Origin: an uncultured Erysipelotrichaceae bacterium
GTDB taxonomy: Bacteria > Bacillota_I > Bacilli_A > Erysipelotrichales > Erysipelotrichaceae
Length of the DNA: 41,418 nt
Reading direction: 5' to 3'
Assembly: GCA_944327105.1 (NCBI GenBank)
Contig: CALVGN010000032.1
Location: 1-41,418 of the forward strand
The notes beneath the pieces are model-generated. The model was not told where the DNA came from. It saw nothing but the letters and a program-made list of their open reading frames with translations, and did not search any database. The position numbers and the translations under genes are program-made. This document shows, in pieces, positions 7,390-16,392 of this stretch. How positions within the stretch are numbered: position 1 is the first letter of the stretch; each line of letters opens with the position of its first letter.

Positions 7390-8288
7390 GATTCAATCTC
7401 CCTTATCACTTGATCCATATTATCGATAAATGGATCCACTTCCATCAGTTTATCAAACTGATGGCGAAAGAATGTTCGCTGTCGTTTGGCAAACTGATAT
7501 GAATGGATTTTAACAGTATCGATACAATCCTGACAATTACTTCGATGGTCAAACCATGGTTTAAATTCCTTATACCCGATCCCGCGCAATCCGGGATCAT
7601 CAAAGGTATATCCATGATCTAAAAGTGTTTGAATCTCATCGAGCAATCCATGTTGGATCATTTGATCGACCCGCTTGCTGATGCGGTGTTTTAATCGATC
7701 CCGATCGGTATCCAGATGAATGATTTTGGCATCATAAAGCAATTGATGGGATTGCTTGGCTTCCAGATCGGTTTTGGTCGAACCAGAAGACAATGCGATT
7801 TGCAATGCCCGCATGATCCGTACACGGTTATTGGGATGGAATTTTGATGCACTTTCAGGATCGACTTGGTTCAACCATGCATGCAATGCTTGATTGTCCA
7901 TGGATTCCATCGTGGTTAAAACCATGGGATCCAATGGGGTTTGATCCATAAATTGATAATCATACAGCAACGCTTTGATATACAACCCACTGCCACCGAC
8001 AACGATCGGACAATCCCCATCTTGAAGAATCGCATCAATGCAGGATCGGGCCATATTCTGGAATGTGGCAATATCAAACCGCTGGTTGGGATCAAGGATA
8101 TCCAGCAGATGGTGTTTGACCATCTGCTGTTCATGTTGACTGACTTTCCCACTACCGATGTTTAAACCACGGTAAACCTGGATGGCATCGGCATTGATGA
8201 TCTGACCATGAAGTTTCATGGCCAATTGGATCCCAAGATCACTTTTCCCCACCGCAGTGGGACCAAGGATCACCACCACGGGTTTCAT
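7356..8288 (-). CDS. miaA: tRNA dimethylallyltransferase
   Basis: A 310-residue enzyme that adds the dimethylallyl group of DMAPP to A37 of tRNAs reading UNN codons. The P-loop is GPTAVGKSDLG at residues about 8-18. It is followed by NADAIQVYRGLNIGSGK and GGSGLYIKALLYDY, both conserved in MiaA. The ATG at 8288 overlaps the mutL stop by four bases (ATGA), with AAAGGAG about 9 bases upstream inside mutL. The longer frame to 8354 lies inside mutL and was rejected. mutL-miaA adjacency is common in bacteria. Palindrome copy at 7545 inside. Confidence 0.95.
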   Translation of the reverse strand: MKPVVVILGPTAVGKSDLGIQLAMKLHGQIINADAIQVYRGLNIGSGKVSQHEQQMVKHHLLDILDPNQRFDIATFQNMARSCIDAILQDGDCPIVVGGSGLYIKALLYDYQFMDQTPLDPMVLTTMESMDNQALHAWLNQVDPESASKFHPNNRVRIMRALQIALSSGSTKTDLEAKQSHQLLYDAKIIHLDTDRDRLKHRISKRVDQMIQHGLLDEIQTLLDHGYTFDDPGLRGIGYKEFKPWFDHRSNCQDCIDTVKIHSYQFAKRQRTFFRHQFDKLMEVDPFIDNMDQVIREIESWWLQQAAAHC

Positions 8289-10090
8289 CGGTTGAACTCC
8301 TTTTCCAACAATGCATCTGAAAAATGAAGCATGATGGGACGACCATGCGGACAAGCATAGGGATCGTCACATTGATACAATTGATTGACCACTGCCTGGC
8401 ATTGGTAAATGTCCAGGTATTGATTGAACTTGATACTGGCTTTGCAGGCTTTGGTGGCGATTTTATGACGGATCAGATCATCAATGGATACCGTATGGTT
8501 GGACCATACGGTATCGATGATATCCTGATAAAAGGAAATATCCTGGATATCCCGGCTCCAGCCGGGTAAGGCATGCAATGCAAGATCTTGATTTGAAAAA
8601 GGCGTAAACACTAGTCCCAATGGTTCGACCATAGCATTGAGTATATCCACACCATTGACGATATCCGATCGTACCGGAATGATCAATGGTGTGACCATGG
8701 CATGCTGATCGATATTTTGGGTCATGGTGTTTTTGAATCGTTCATAATGCACCCTTTCTTGCGCTGCATGTTGATCAATGATGACCAGACCATCTTCATC
8801 TTCGGCAATGATGAATTTACCATGGATCTGACCGATGACACGCAATGGGGTGGTATTGACCATCGTGGATGCAAACAAAGAGTGGTGCGTGGAGGGATGA
8901 TCGCATGGATCAGCCATCGCAGGATAATTCGTTTTTTCATTGACCTTCGATAAATCAATCGATGGCTGATCCATGCGGGGATACGATGGTTGAACCATGG
9001 GTTTATGGGATGGTGTTGAACCATACTCATTGGATGGATCATTTGAAACGATGGGTTGATTTATTTTGATACGATCAAAGATCACTTCATTGATGGTCAC
9101 ACCAAGCCCAGCTTTGGATAAAGTATGTTTCAATGCATTGATGATCAATGCATCCAATTGATTTTGTTTACTGATCCGTACATCCAGTTTACCGGGATGG
9201 ACATTGACATCCACCAGACGATGATCCATGGATATATTGACAACGATCAATGGATATTTTCCATTCGCAAAATATTCCTTGGTGGCATCAATGATGACAT
9301 TGGTCAAACCATAGGGTTTGATGTAACGACCATTCAATCCGATGGTGATACCATTTTTATTACTGCGTCCATACTGTGGTAAAGCAAGTACACCATGAAT
9401 CGCCATGTCAAAACCATCTTCATCGATGGTCAATAAGTCCGTGGCGACATCTTTGCCATAAATGGCAAAGATGGTATTTTTATACGATCCTTTTCCATCA
9501 CTTTCAAAGATGGTTTTACCATCATGGATCAACGTAAAAGCCACATTTAAATTCAATAACGCCATCTTTTGGATGGTGGATGTGATCAATGCCAGTTCAT
9601 ACCGGTCATTTTTCAAATGTTTCAATCGTGCAGGGACTTTAGCAAACAGATGTTCCACGATCATTGTCGTTCCCTTGGCACAGGGATATGCATCGCATTG
9701 GATGGTTTGACCATTATCGACAATGATCCGATTCCCCCCACTGCCATCATTGGAGATACACGTGCATAACGATACTGAAGCGATACTGGGAATGGCTTCA
9801 CCACGAAATCCCATGGTATGGATATCAAATAATTGATCCACAGTGGATATCTTACTGGTGGCATGCCTTAAAAATGCCATGATCAGATCATCTTGATCCA
9901 TGCCTATACCATTATCGCTGACACGAATATATTCGATACCACCAGTCTTCAATTCGATTTCGATGGTCGACGCATTGGCATCCAATGCATTTTCCACCAG
10001 TTCCTTGACCACCTGAAGCGGTCGTTCGACCACTTCACCGGCAGCAATCATATTGGTCAATTGTTCATCCAGTATATGTATCTTCGCCAT
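8285..10090 (-). CDS. mutL: DNA mismatch repair protein MutL
   Basis: A 601-residue GHKL ATPase acting with MutS in mismatch repair. N-terminal motifs are VKELVENALDA, DNGIGM, RHATSKI and GFRGEAIPSIASV (residues about 25-110). The C-terminal domain retains the endonuclease motif DQHA-x2-E-x4-E (DQHAAQERVHYE) plus ACKASIKF and CPHGRP, so this MutL should nick DNA itself, as expected where MutH is absent. AAAGGAAA precedes the ATG. The gene carries six perfect palindrome copies, the densest of the window, mostly in the variable linker and C-terminal half. Confidence 0.96.
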   Translation of the reverse strand: MAKIHILDEQLTNMIAAGEVVERPLQVVKELVENALDANASTIEIELKTGGIEYIRVSDNGIGMDQDDLIMAFLRHATSKISTVDQLFDIHTMGFRGEAIPSIASVSLCTCISNDGSGGNRIIVDNGQTIQCDAYPCAKGTTMIVEHLFAKVPARLKHLKNDRYELALITSTIQKMALLNLNVAFTLIHDGKTIFESDGKGSYKNTIFAIYGKDVATDLLTIDEDGFDMAIHGVLALPQYGRSNKNGITIGLNGRYIKPYGLTNVIIDATKEYFANGKYPLIVVNISMDHRLVDVNVHPGKLDVRISKQNQLDALIINALKHTLSKAGLGVTINEVIFDRIKINQPIVSNDPSNEYGSTPSHKPMVQPSYPRMDQPSIDLSKVNEKTNYPAMADPCDHPSTHHSLFASTMVNTTPLRVIGQIHGKFIIAEDEDGLVIIDQHAAQERVHYERFKNTMTQNIDQHAMVTPLIIPVRSDIVNGVDILNAMVEPLGLVFTPFSNQDLALHALPGWSRDIQDISFYQDIIDTVWSNHTVSIDDLIRHKIATKACKASIKFNQYLDIYQCQAVVNQLYQCDDPYACPHGRPIMLHFSDALLEKEFNR

Positions 10091-10122
10091 GGTTTCCTTT
10101 CATTATGGTTGGACCATTGTTG

Positions 10123-12651
10123 TTATTGGTTTTTGTTCATCATTGCTTTTAATTGATAAATCAACTGCAATGCGGATAGTGGGGTCAATGTATCGGGATC
10201 CACCGATCGCAATGCTTCTTCCACTTCACTGGTTTTCGTTTCGATAGTGATGGGTTGGATCTCATCAAATAAGGATGGTTGGACCATGGATGGATTGTTT
10301 TCCATCTGCTGGACCAATACATTGGCCCGACTTAATACCCCACTTGGCAAATGGGCCAATCGTGCCACATGGATCCCATAACTTTTATCCGCTTTCCCTT
10401 TTTCGATGCGATACGTAAATTCGATGGTCGAATCATGTTCCACGACACAGGCATGCACATTGGATATCCCTTCCAAAGTTTGAGATAATTGGGTCAATTC
10501 ATGATAATGTGTGGAAAATAACGTATGACAATGAATGGTCGTACCAATGTATTCGATCATTGCCTGCGCCAGTGCCATCCCATCATAGGTGGATGTTCCT
10601 CGTCCGATCTCATCAAAGATGATCAAGGAATCTTTGGTTGCATGGGATAATGCATGATTGGCTTCGATCATTTCCATCATGAACGTGGATTGACCATTGA
10701 ACAAGTCATCACTGGCACCGATACGGGTATAAATGGCATCATAAATGGGAAATGTCGCTTGAGCGGCCGCCACATAACAGCCGATCTGTGCCAGTATGGC
10801 ATTGATGGCGATCATGCGCATATAAGTGGACTTCCCACCCATATTGGGACCAGTGATCAATAAGAGGTGATGGTTTTGATCTAAAGATACATCATTGGCC
10901 ACACTGCCATGGTTCAACCATTGATCCAATAGTGGATGTTTCCCGTTGACAATGGTCAAACCATTCCCAAATGTGGGCGCAACGAATCCTTTCGATGCCG
11001 AGGTTTCACTTAATGCATAAATGCAATCGATCGCACCCAAACAACTGGCGATCCCATAAAATGCCGGTACATGCGGTATGATGGTTTCAACCAATGCATC
11101 AAACAGATCACTTTCCAACTGGATGGATCTGGTTTGACCATTGATCAATAAATCTTCATGTTCTTTCAATGCAGTGGTGGTAAAGCGTTCCACATTGGTC
11201 AACGTCTGTCTGCGGATATAACCATATTCTTCCTTGATCAGACCAAGATTTCCCTTGGATACTTCCAGACAATACCCAAAGTTTCTGGAATAGACCACTC
11301 TTAAATTCTTGATCCCGGTCAATTCCTTCTGTTGTCTTTCATAGTCGATCAACCATTCTTTATGATGCGCTGCTGCATCGTGATAGTGATCCAATTGCGC
11401 ATTATAACCAGCCTTGAACATCCCACCTTCCTTAGTGGAAACCGGCGGATTGTCCACGATCGCATCATGCAGCAATCGTGCCAGAGATTCAAAACAGTCA
11501 AAATGGTTCAAATTATCAAAGACCGGATCCGATAAAACCGCTTTGATCGATGGTAAAACCATCAATGTTTTGGATAAGCGCAATAGATCGATCGCATTGG
11601 CCCGCTTCATGGCAATACGCGCCGAAAGGCGCGTCAAGTCATAAACGCCGGCCAATGCTTCTTTTAAATCATGCCGAACCAATGCATCCTGGATCAAAAA
11701 CGTGACTTGGTTTTGACGTTTCAATATGGCATTTGGATCTCTTAATGGATTTTCGATCCATTGTTTTAACATGCGTGATCCCAATGCACTTTGACAATGG
11801 TCCAGATAATGCCATAAATTGGCCATGGTCGAACCATGGTGTAACGATTGGGTCAATTCCAGATTCGTTAATGAACCATAATCCAATTTGCAGATCTTGG
11901 TCTCATCCACCAGCTGCATCGGTTGAAGATGGTTGAGCATCTGCTTTTGAGTGGTTTGAAGATAATTCACCAAAATCGAAAATGACTGTTTCACAAACTG
12001 ATCATTCACCTGGGAAACGATCGATGCATACGATGCATCGATCCCATTGCTCTGGCAATACGAGACCGCGATCCCGTTTTTTTGGATATCTTCGATCAAA
12101 TCATGGTTAAAACCATGACTGACCACCAATTCCATGACATTTTGACTCTTCAAACGCGCTAACAATGCTGCCAATTGATGTTCGATGGTATAACCATACA
12201 CTTCCCCGCTGGCCATATCCACGACCGATAGAAGATAATGCAATCCACCATCACACAATGCACCAATGGTAATCGTGGTCTTCTCATCTTCCACATCAAT
12301 AAACGTCCCGGGTGTCACCACCCGGATCACATCCCGCCTGACCATCCCTTTGGCCGTTTTCGGATCTTCCATCTGTTCCACGATGGCCACTTTTTTCCCC
12401 AGTTGCACCAACTTCTGGATATAGACATTGACACTTTTATGTGGCACTCCAGCCATCGGGGCTTTTTCCGACAATCCGGCATTTTTTCCCGTCAATACCA
12501 GATCCAGTAAACGTGACGCTTCCAATGCATCTTCAAAAAACAATTCATAAAAATCACCGGTACGATAAAAGATCAGGCAATCCGGCAAACTATCCTTGAC
12601 ACTTCGCCAATGCGCCAGCATTGGTGAAAGCTGTTCCTTTTTTTCATCCAT
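10123..12651 (-). CDS. mutS: DNA mismatch repair protein MutS
   Basis: An 842-residue mismatch-recognition ATPase. The N-terminal mismatch motif is in YRTGDFYELFFEDA. Walker A is GPNMGGKSTYM near residue 600, Walker B is IIFDEIGRGTSTYDG, and THYHEL follows. Length is normal for MutS1. It is the first gene of mutS-mutL-miaA-tcdA; mutL starts 32 bases after its stop, with one palindrome (10105-10117) in the gap. No ribosome binding site precedes the ATG, but TACAAT lies 7 bases upstream, suggesting a leaderless message. An internal ATG ten codons in has AAAGGA about 13 bases before it and is a weaker alternative. Confidence 0.96.
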   Translation of the reverse strand: MDEKKEQLSPMLAHWRSVKDSLPDCLIFYRTGDFYELFFEDALEASRLLDLVLTGKNAGLSEKAPMAGVPHKSVNVYIQKLVQLGKKVAIVEQMEDPKTAKGMVRRDVIRVVTPGTFIDVEDEKTTITIGALCDGGLHYLLSVVDMASGEVYGYTIEHQLAALLARLKSQNVMELVVSHGFNHDLIEDIQKNGIAVSYCQSNGIDASYASIVSQVNDQFVKQSFSILVNYLQTTQKQMLNHLQPMQLVDETKICKLDYGSLTNLELTQSLHHGSTMANLWHYLDHCQSALGSRMLKQWIENPLRDPNAILKRQNQVTFLIQDALVRHDLKEALAGVYDLTRLSARIAMKRANAIDLLRLSKTLMVLPSIKAVLSDPVFDNLNHFDCFESLARLLHDAIVDNPPVSTKEGGMFKAGYNAQLDHYHDAAAHHKEWLIDYERQQKELTGIKNLRVVYSRNFGYCLEVSKGNLGLIKEEYGYIRRQTLTNVERFTTTALKEHEDLLINGQTRSIQLESDLFDALVETIIPHVPAFYGIASCLGAIDCIYALSETSASKGFVAPTFGNGLTIVNGKHPLLDQWLNHGSVANDVSLDQNHHLLLITGPNMGGKSTYMRMIAINAILAQIGCYVAAAQATFPIYDAIYTRIGASDDLFNGQSTFMMEMIEANHALSHATKDSLIIFDEIGRGTSTYDGMALAQAMIEYIGTTIHCHTLFSTHYHELTQLSQTLEGISNVHACVVEHDSTIEFTYRIEKGKADKSYGIHVARLAHLPSGVLSRANVLVQQMENNPSMVQPSLFDEIQPITIETKTSEVEEALRSVDPDTLTPLSALQLIYQLKAMMNKNQ

Positions 12652-12664
12652 GCGTTCTATTGTA
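12652..12664 (-). promoter_or_regulatory. mutS: -10 box of mutS, implying a leaderless transcript
   Basis: TACAAT (minus strand, 12664-12659) ends 7 bases before the mutS ATG, so the first transcribed base would fall at or next to the start codon. The -35 region is only T-rich. Confidence 0.45.
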
Positions 12665-12684
12665 AACCATTATCGGGTATTGAA

Positions 12685-12709
12685 AAAAGCGAAGCATGGC
12701 TTCGCTTTT
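12685..12709. terminator. Terminator between the PTS-like gene and mutS
   Basis: AAAAGCGAAGC (12685-12695) pairs with GCTTCGCTTTT (12699-12709) with a 3-base loop, and T/A runs flank both sides. It separates the minus-strand PTS-like gene from mutS. Confidence 0.82.
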
Positions 12710-12712
12710 CAC

Positions 12713-14260
12713 TCACTCGCTCACATTTCTGATCTTCGCGGCGATCTGCGCATCGATGATCTTTTTGACCAGATAACTGTTTGCACCCAACAAGATCCCA
12801 TATCCGCTGCGTTTTTCAAAGATCCGATTGACGCCATATTTACGTAAGGCATACGGATCGATGATGGTATTGTCATAAACAGCCACTGTGCATTGGGTCA
12901 AACTGGCATTGACGAATTTGAAGTTTTCCACCCCGCCAAAGGCCGAAATGATCCCTTTGGCAAGCGGTAGCAGTTCTGCGCCGAATGTTTTGATATCGCG
13001 ACGTTTGAAATAGTATGAGATCACTGCAAAATAAATGATCCCGACGATCAAACCGACACCAAGGATTGCGATGCAGGTGAACCGATAGCGGTAATTGGCC
13101 AGATAAATGACGAATTCGACGATATTTCCAGGGATCGAAGTAATCGTGCTGGTGCCCACGAATCCCAGTGTGATGCCCACTGTATTCAAGATCCCAAACA
13201 ATGCCGCCATCATCAGCAAATGGAACAGATACAAAAAAGGTGAAACGATCAACAGGAACAATTCAAAGGGCAGTATCCCACCGCCGAAAATGGATAGCAA
13301 CATGCATACCCCCAACAAAAACAAGGTGCGTTTGCGTTCCATCTTGTCCGAATTGATGCGATATAACGCGATCAAGGATATCGGGATCACGATCAAATTC
13401 ATCACATAATACGGAGTGATCAGTCTTCCGGCATAACTGATGGTCAAATTGTCGGCGATCACGGCAGAGAATATCGACACATCCCCGCTGATGGCCTGAC
13501 CGGCGATGGTAGTGATCGAACCACCGGCATTACCAAACCAGAAGGGAGCGCGGATCAAGGAACTTAATGAGAACAGAGAACCGATGCGATCCAGCAAGCC
13601 ATAGCTCATCAAATTGATGGGATTGTTGAGATCTGAAGCCACAAATGTGATCATCGATTGCAAAAATTCATAGGCATAGGTCCATACAAACGAAAAGGCA
13701 AAACTGGCGATGATGGATAAGACCACCGTATAAACCAGGCCTCTTAGATCGGGATCGACATTGCCGAATAAGCCGATGGATGTGGTATTGCGTAATCGTT
13801 TGGAAACAAAGCGGACGATCACAATGATGATGATCGGACCAAAAATACCACTGATCAAAGGATAATTCACGCGATTGGCGAATTCGGCAATGGTGGAATT
13901 GTTGATGGAAATACCAAGGGTAGCATTATAAGCGGAACTGTCCAGTTTGTTCATGGAAAAGAAAATGGAAAAGACGACGAAGGTGATATAACCCACCAAT
14001 CCCATGGATATGTTGCGATAGGCTTGGTTTTTACTGATCACCAGACGAAACAGCATGAACAAGGGACTGTATATAATCAAAAATTGACCGATCCTTAAAA
14101 ACCCTTCGCCAAACATCAGGGCGATGGGGGAATCGATGACGTATAAAGAATAAAAGGCGGGATTGGTGATGATCTGACCAATGACGGTCAATGCGCAGCC
14201 AAATGCCACCAGTTTGACGATGAGCGATAATGGTTCATACAGGTTATGCCATTTGCGCAT
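12713..14260 (-). CDS. Degenerate PTS EIIC-EIIB-like permease (catalytic Cys replaced)
   Basis: A 515-residue protein with about ten membrane helices followed by an EIIB-like domain (residues about 440-510). It resembles glucose-superfamily PTS permeases (APFWFGNAGG, then ISGDVSIF). Two key sites differ. The conserved GITEPIEF-type loop reads GGILPFEL, losing the usual ITE glutamate. The EIIB phosphorylation motif (ACITRLRV-type) reads ASLTQCTV, with Ser in place of the phospho-Cys. A Cys lies four residues later but is out of register. It may be a non-PTS transporter or a sensor. AAGGAGG precedes the ATG. No palindrome copies are inside. Confidence 0.75.
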   Translation of the reverse strand: MRKWHNLYEPLSLIVKLVAFGCALTVIGQIITNPAFYSLYVIDSPIALMFGEGFLRIGQFLIIYSPLFMLFRLVISKNQAYRNISMGLVGYITFVVFSIFFSMNKLDSSAYNATLGISINNSTIAEFANRVNYPLISGIFGPIIIIVIVRFVSKRLRNTTSIGLFGNVDPDLRGLVYTVVLSIIASFAFSFVWTYAYEFLQSMITFVASDLNNPINLMSYGLLDRIGSLFSLSSLIRAPFWFGNAGGSITTIAGQAISGDVSIFSAVIADNLTISYAGRLITPYYVMNLIVIPISLIALYRINSDKMERKRTLFLLGVCMLLSIFGGGILPFELFLLIVSPFLYLFHLLMMAALFGILNTVGITLGFVGTSTITSIPGNIVEFVIYLANYRYRFTCIAILGVGLIVGIIYFAVISYYFKRRDIKTFGAELLPLAKGIISAFGGVENFKFVNASLTQCTVAVYDNTIIDPYALRKYGVNRIFEKRSGYGILLGANSYLVKKIIDAQIAAKIRNVSE

Positions 14261-14280
14261 ACCTTACCTCCTTTTTAAAA

Positions 14281-15057
14281 TCAGAATAACTGGGATAGAC
14301 GATTGAGATAACTCATGGTCTTACCATGTACGATATGGACTTTACGATGACTTAATGTGGTTTCAACCATGGTACAGCCATCCAATGGATACGAAAGGGC
14401 ATCGATGCCTAAACGTGCATTTTCAAAGGATGGACTGACCATTTTGATCTGACTGGTTGCGGATAAGATCAATGGGGATTGAAATGAACGGTATGCCATA
14501 TGGTGGATACCGGCAATGGGGGTCATTTCAATGGCATCCAACCCTTCCTGGATCACCGCTCCACCAATGGAGCGGTTATAAGCGGTGGAACCGAGTTGAG
14601 TGGTCACACACATGCCGGTTCCACGGTAGTCTTCAAAATATTCACCATTGATACTGATCTGCATATCCAATGAAACGACGATGTTTTCCACACGGCATTC
14701 ATTGACCGCATAGAAAATATGGTGATGACCATCCGTTTTAACGGATAATAAAGGATAATCATGGATCACCAGTGTATTGGTGGTCAGATCATGGATCAAC
14801 AGATCCACTTCATCATCTTTGTAATCGCATAAAAATCCCAGTGTTCCGGTTTTGATCCCCACGAATTTCATGGTTTCAACATGGTCGATATATTGGGATA
14901 TTCCATGGAGCATGCTGCCATCTCCACCGACAACGATGACCGTTGTCGGGTTGATTGGATCATAGATCCACCCGTTTGTGGTCAGTTTATAGCGGATATT
15001 ATCGGCATACGCATGGCTTTTTTGGTCATCTCGGATGATAATATCAAATCTTTCCAT
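14281..15057 (-). CDS. nadK: NAD kinase
   Basis: A 258-residue enzyme that phosphorylates NAD to NADP. It has the GGDGSMLHG motif near residue 38, the NECRVEN segment, and the Gly-rich GTGMCVTTQLGSTAYNRSIGG. I chose the ATG at 15057 because family alignment begins at MERFDIII. The frame extends to 15117, but that crosses the divergent promoter and CYTH start. There is no ribosome binding site. The start codon is the outer ATG next to an ATGGTTTTACCAT copy, and TATAAT ends 9 bases upstream, so the message is probably leaderless or nearly so. Confidence 0.92.
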   Translation of the reverse strand: MERFDIIIRDDQKSHAYADNIRYKLTTNGWIYDPINPTTVIVVGGDGSMLHGISQYIDHVETMKFVGIKTGTLGFLCDYKDDEVDLLIHDLTTNTLVIHDYPLLSVKTDGHHHIFYAVNECRVENIVVSLDMQISINGEYFEDYRGTGMCVTTQLGSTAYNRSIGGAVIQEGLDAIEMTPIAGIHHMAYRSFQSPLILSATSQIKMVSPSFENARLGIDALSYPLDGCTMVETTLSHRKVHIVHGKTMSYLNRLSQLF

Positions 15058-15076
15058 GGTAAAACCATTATATAAT
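15056..15076. promoter_or_regulatory. Overlapping divergent promoters for nadK and the CYTH gene
   Basis: ATTATATAAT (15067-15076) reads as TATAAT on both strands: minus 15072-15067 for nadK, plus 15071-15076 for CYTH. The start codons lie only 9 and 6 bases downstream. The palindrome ATGGTAAAACCAT (15056-15068) overlaps the nadK start and the CYTH promoter spacer, so one bound protein could affect both directions. Confidence 0.6.
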
Positions 15077-15082
15077 ATTTGC

Positions 15083-15622
15083 ATGCAGCAGAATTTGGAA
15101 ATTGAAACCAAGGTCATGATCAGTAAATCGACCTACCATCACATCTCAAGTACCTGTGAATTTGAACAAACATTTTCTCAATATAACCACTACTACAAAG
15201 CGATGGTCCAACCAGACGGCTCATCGTTACGGATCAGAAAAGTCAAAGATCGATTCTTGTTTACCATGAAAGTCAATGAAGGGGATTATAAACGGGAATA
15301 TGAAGAATATCTGGATGACGATAACATCGATGATCCAAAATTAAAACCATTGTTTGATCAACTCCATGTGGAAGGACCATTTACTGTTCTTGGTCAAAGC
15401 CATACCTTACGCTCTGTTTTGACCATCAAAGCCGGAACGATCTTCGTCGATCATACCTACTTTGACTGGGGCGATGATTTTGAAATCGAATTTGAAGCCA
15501 AGGATACGAATGAAGAAACCACCAATGAATTTTATAAATGGTTAAGATTCCATCATGTGGCCTATACCAAAAGCACCGCTTCAAAAATGAAGCGGGCATT
15601 GAACAAACCCAAAGAAAAATAA
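15083..15622 (+). CDS. CYTH-domain protein (triphosphate tunnel enzyme family)
   Basis: A 179-residue single-domain CYTH protein. The N-terminal EIETKV motif is the hallmark metal/triphosphate-binding ExExK. SLRIRKV, FTMKV and YKREYEEYL supply the basic and acidic tunnel residues, and FEIEFEAKD follows. Firmicute relatives (YjbK type) hydrolyse inorganic triphosphate or bind organic triphosphates; ppx-ppk elsewhere in the window makes a polyphosphate link plausible but unproven. The ATG at 15083 is chosen because EIETKV begins six residues later; TATAAT lies 6 bases upstream and no ribosome binding site is seen. Confidence 0.85.
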   Translation: MQQNLEIETKVMISKSTYHHISSTCEFEQTFSQYNHYYKAMVQPDGSSLRIRKVKDRFLFTMKVNEGDYKREYEEYLDDDNIDDPKLKPLFDQLHVEGPFTVLGQSHTLRSVLTIKAGTIFVDHTYFDWGDDFEIEFEAKDTNEETTNEFYKWLRFHHVAYTKSTASKMKRALNKPKEK

Positions 15623-15648
15623 AACGGCAACTTGCCGTTTTATTTTTT
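15621..15648. terminator. Bidirectional terminator between the CYTH gene and the XRE regulator
   Basis: AAAACGGCAA (15621-15630) pairs with TTGCCGTTTT (15632-15641). TATTTTTT follows on plus and TATTTTTC on minus. The stop codon of the convergent XRE gene lies in the stem. Confidence 0.88.
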
Positions 15649-16245
15649 GGTTCGTGAGATGGTTTTAACCATCTTTACCATGATCGCACCATTTAGCAGA
15701 ATATAAACGATCCAGAATAGTCCATAAGCGATCCAAGAATTCGCAAATAACAATGGATAAGGGGCGGCTAGGCGTACGGTTAAAAAATTGAAAAACAATG
15801 CCATGGGCAGAAACGATATAAGCCACGTATTGATCATCCAATAGAAACAGATCGAACGATGGTTTTTACCATAAGCATTGATGGTCAAACCATACAGCAT
15901 CATACTGATCGTCAAAATCATCACGCCGCATAGCACAGACCATTGATCCATACTGTAGCTATACCAAAAGGACGCAATGATCAGGCTCGATATATTTAAC
16001 CCACTCGAGATGATCAAACGTGCATTGAGTCCATTGGTTTTTCCATCTACTTTACCATTGAGCAGATCATCGATGGTCAAACCATAATAGTTACTGATCC
16101 GTTTCAATTTCTCGATATCCGGCATCGATTCCCCGCTTTCCCACTTGCTTACTGCCTGTCGGGATACACCGATGGTTTGACCAAATTCTTCCTGGGAGAT
16201 CCCATTTTTCTTTCTTAACATGATCAACATTTCATAAAATTCCAT
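15640..16245 (-). CDS. XRE-family regulator with membrane domain
   Basis: A 201-residue protein. An N-terminal helix-turn-helix (residues about 7-60) contains ISQEEFGQTIGVSRQAVSKWE. Four hydrophobic segments (about 85-195) make it a membrane-anchored transcription factor. Such proteins usually control a small local regulon, often their own gene, in response to envelope or growth state. AAGGAGG is 8 bases before the ATG at 16245; the longer frame to 16278 was rejected for that reason. It contains four palindrome copies (15659, 15859, 15881, 16073), the middle two only 9 bases apart. Confidence 0.82.
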   Translation of the reverse strand: MEFYEMLIMLRKKNGISQEEFGQTIGVSRQAVSKWESGESMPDIEKLKRISNYYGLTIDDLLNGKVDGKTNGLNARLIISSGLNISSLIIASFWYSYSMDQWSVLCGVMILTISMMLYGLTINAYGKNHRSICFYWMINTWLISFLPMALFFNFLTVRLAAPYPLLFANSWIAYGLFWIVYILLNGAIMVKMVKTISRTKK

Positions 16246-16325
16246 CGATTTTCCTCCTTCCACACTAAGAGTAATCAAATCGAACCATTGATTTCAACCA
16301 TCTTCACATTGCACTTTGTCAACGA

Positions 16326-16338
16326 ATGGTTGCACCAT
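16326..16338 (-). promoter_or_regulatory. Intergenic palindrome upstream of the XRE gene
   Basis: ATGGTTGCACCAT lies 81 bases before the XRE start codon. The surrounding minus strand contains TTGACA-like hexamers on both sides but no clear -10 at the right spacing, so a promoter is not assigned. The 147-base gap holds nothing else recognised. Confidence 0.35.
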
Positions 16339-16392
16339 GTCAACACCGTACATTTCGGGCAGATCGATGGTTCGATCTGCCCGATTTACTGA

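Noticed and set aside
6643-12651. GATC abundance around mutS-mutL as a Dam/MutH strand signal
   Set aside because: No mutH or dam is seen and MutL keeps its own endonuclease motif; GATC richness could follow codon choice.
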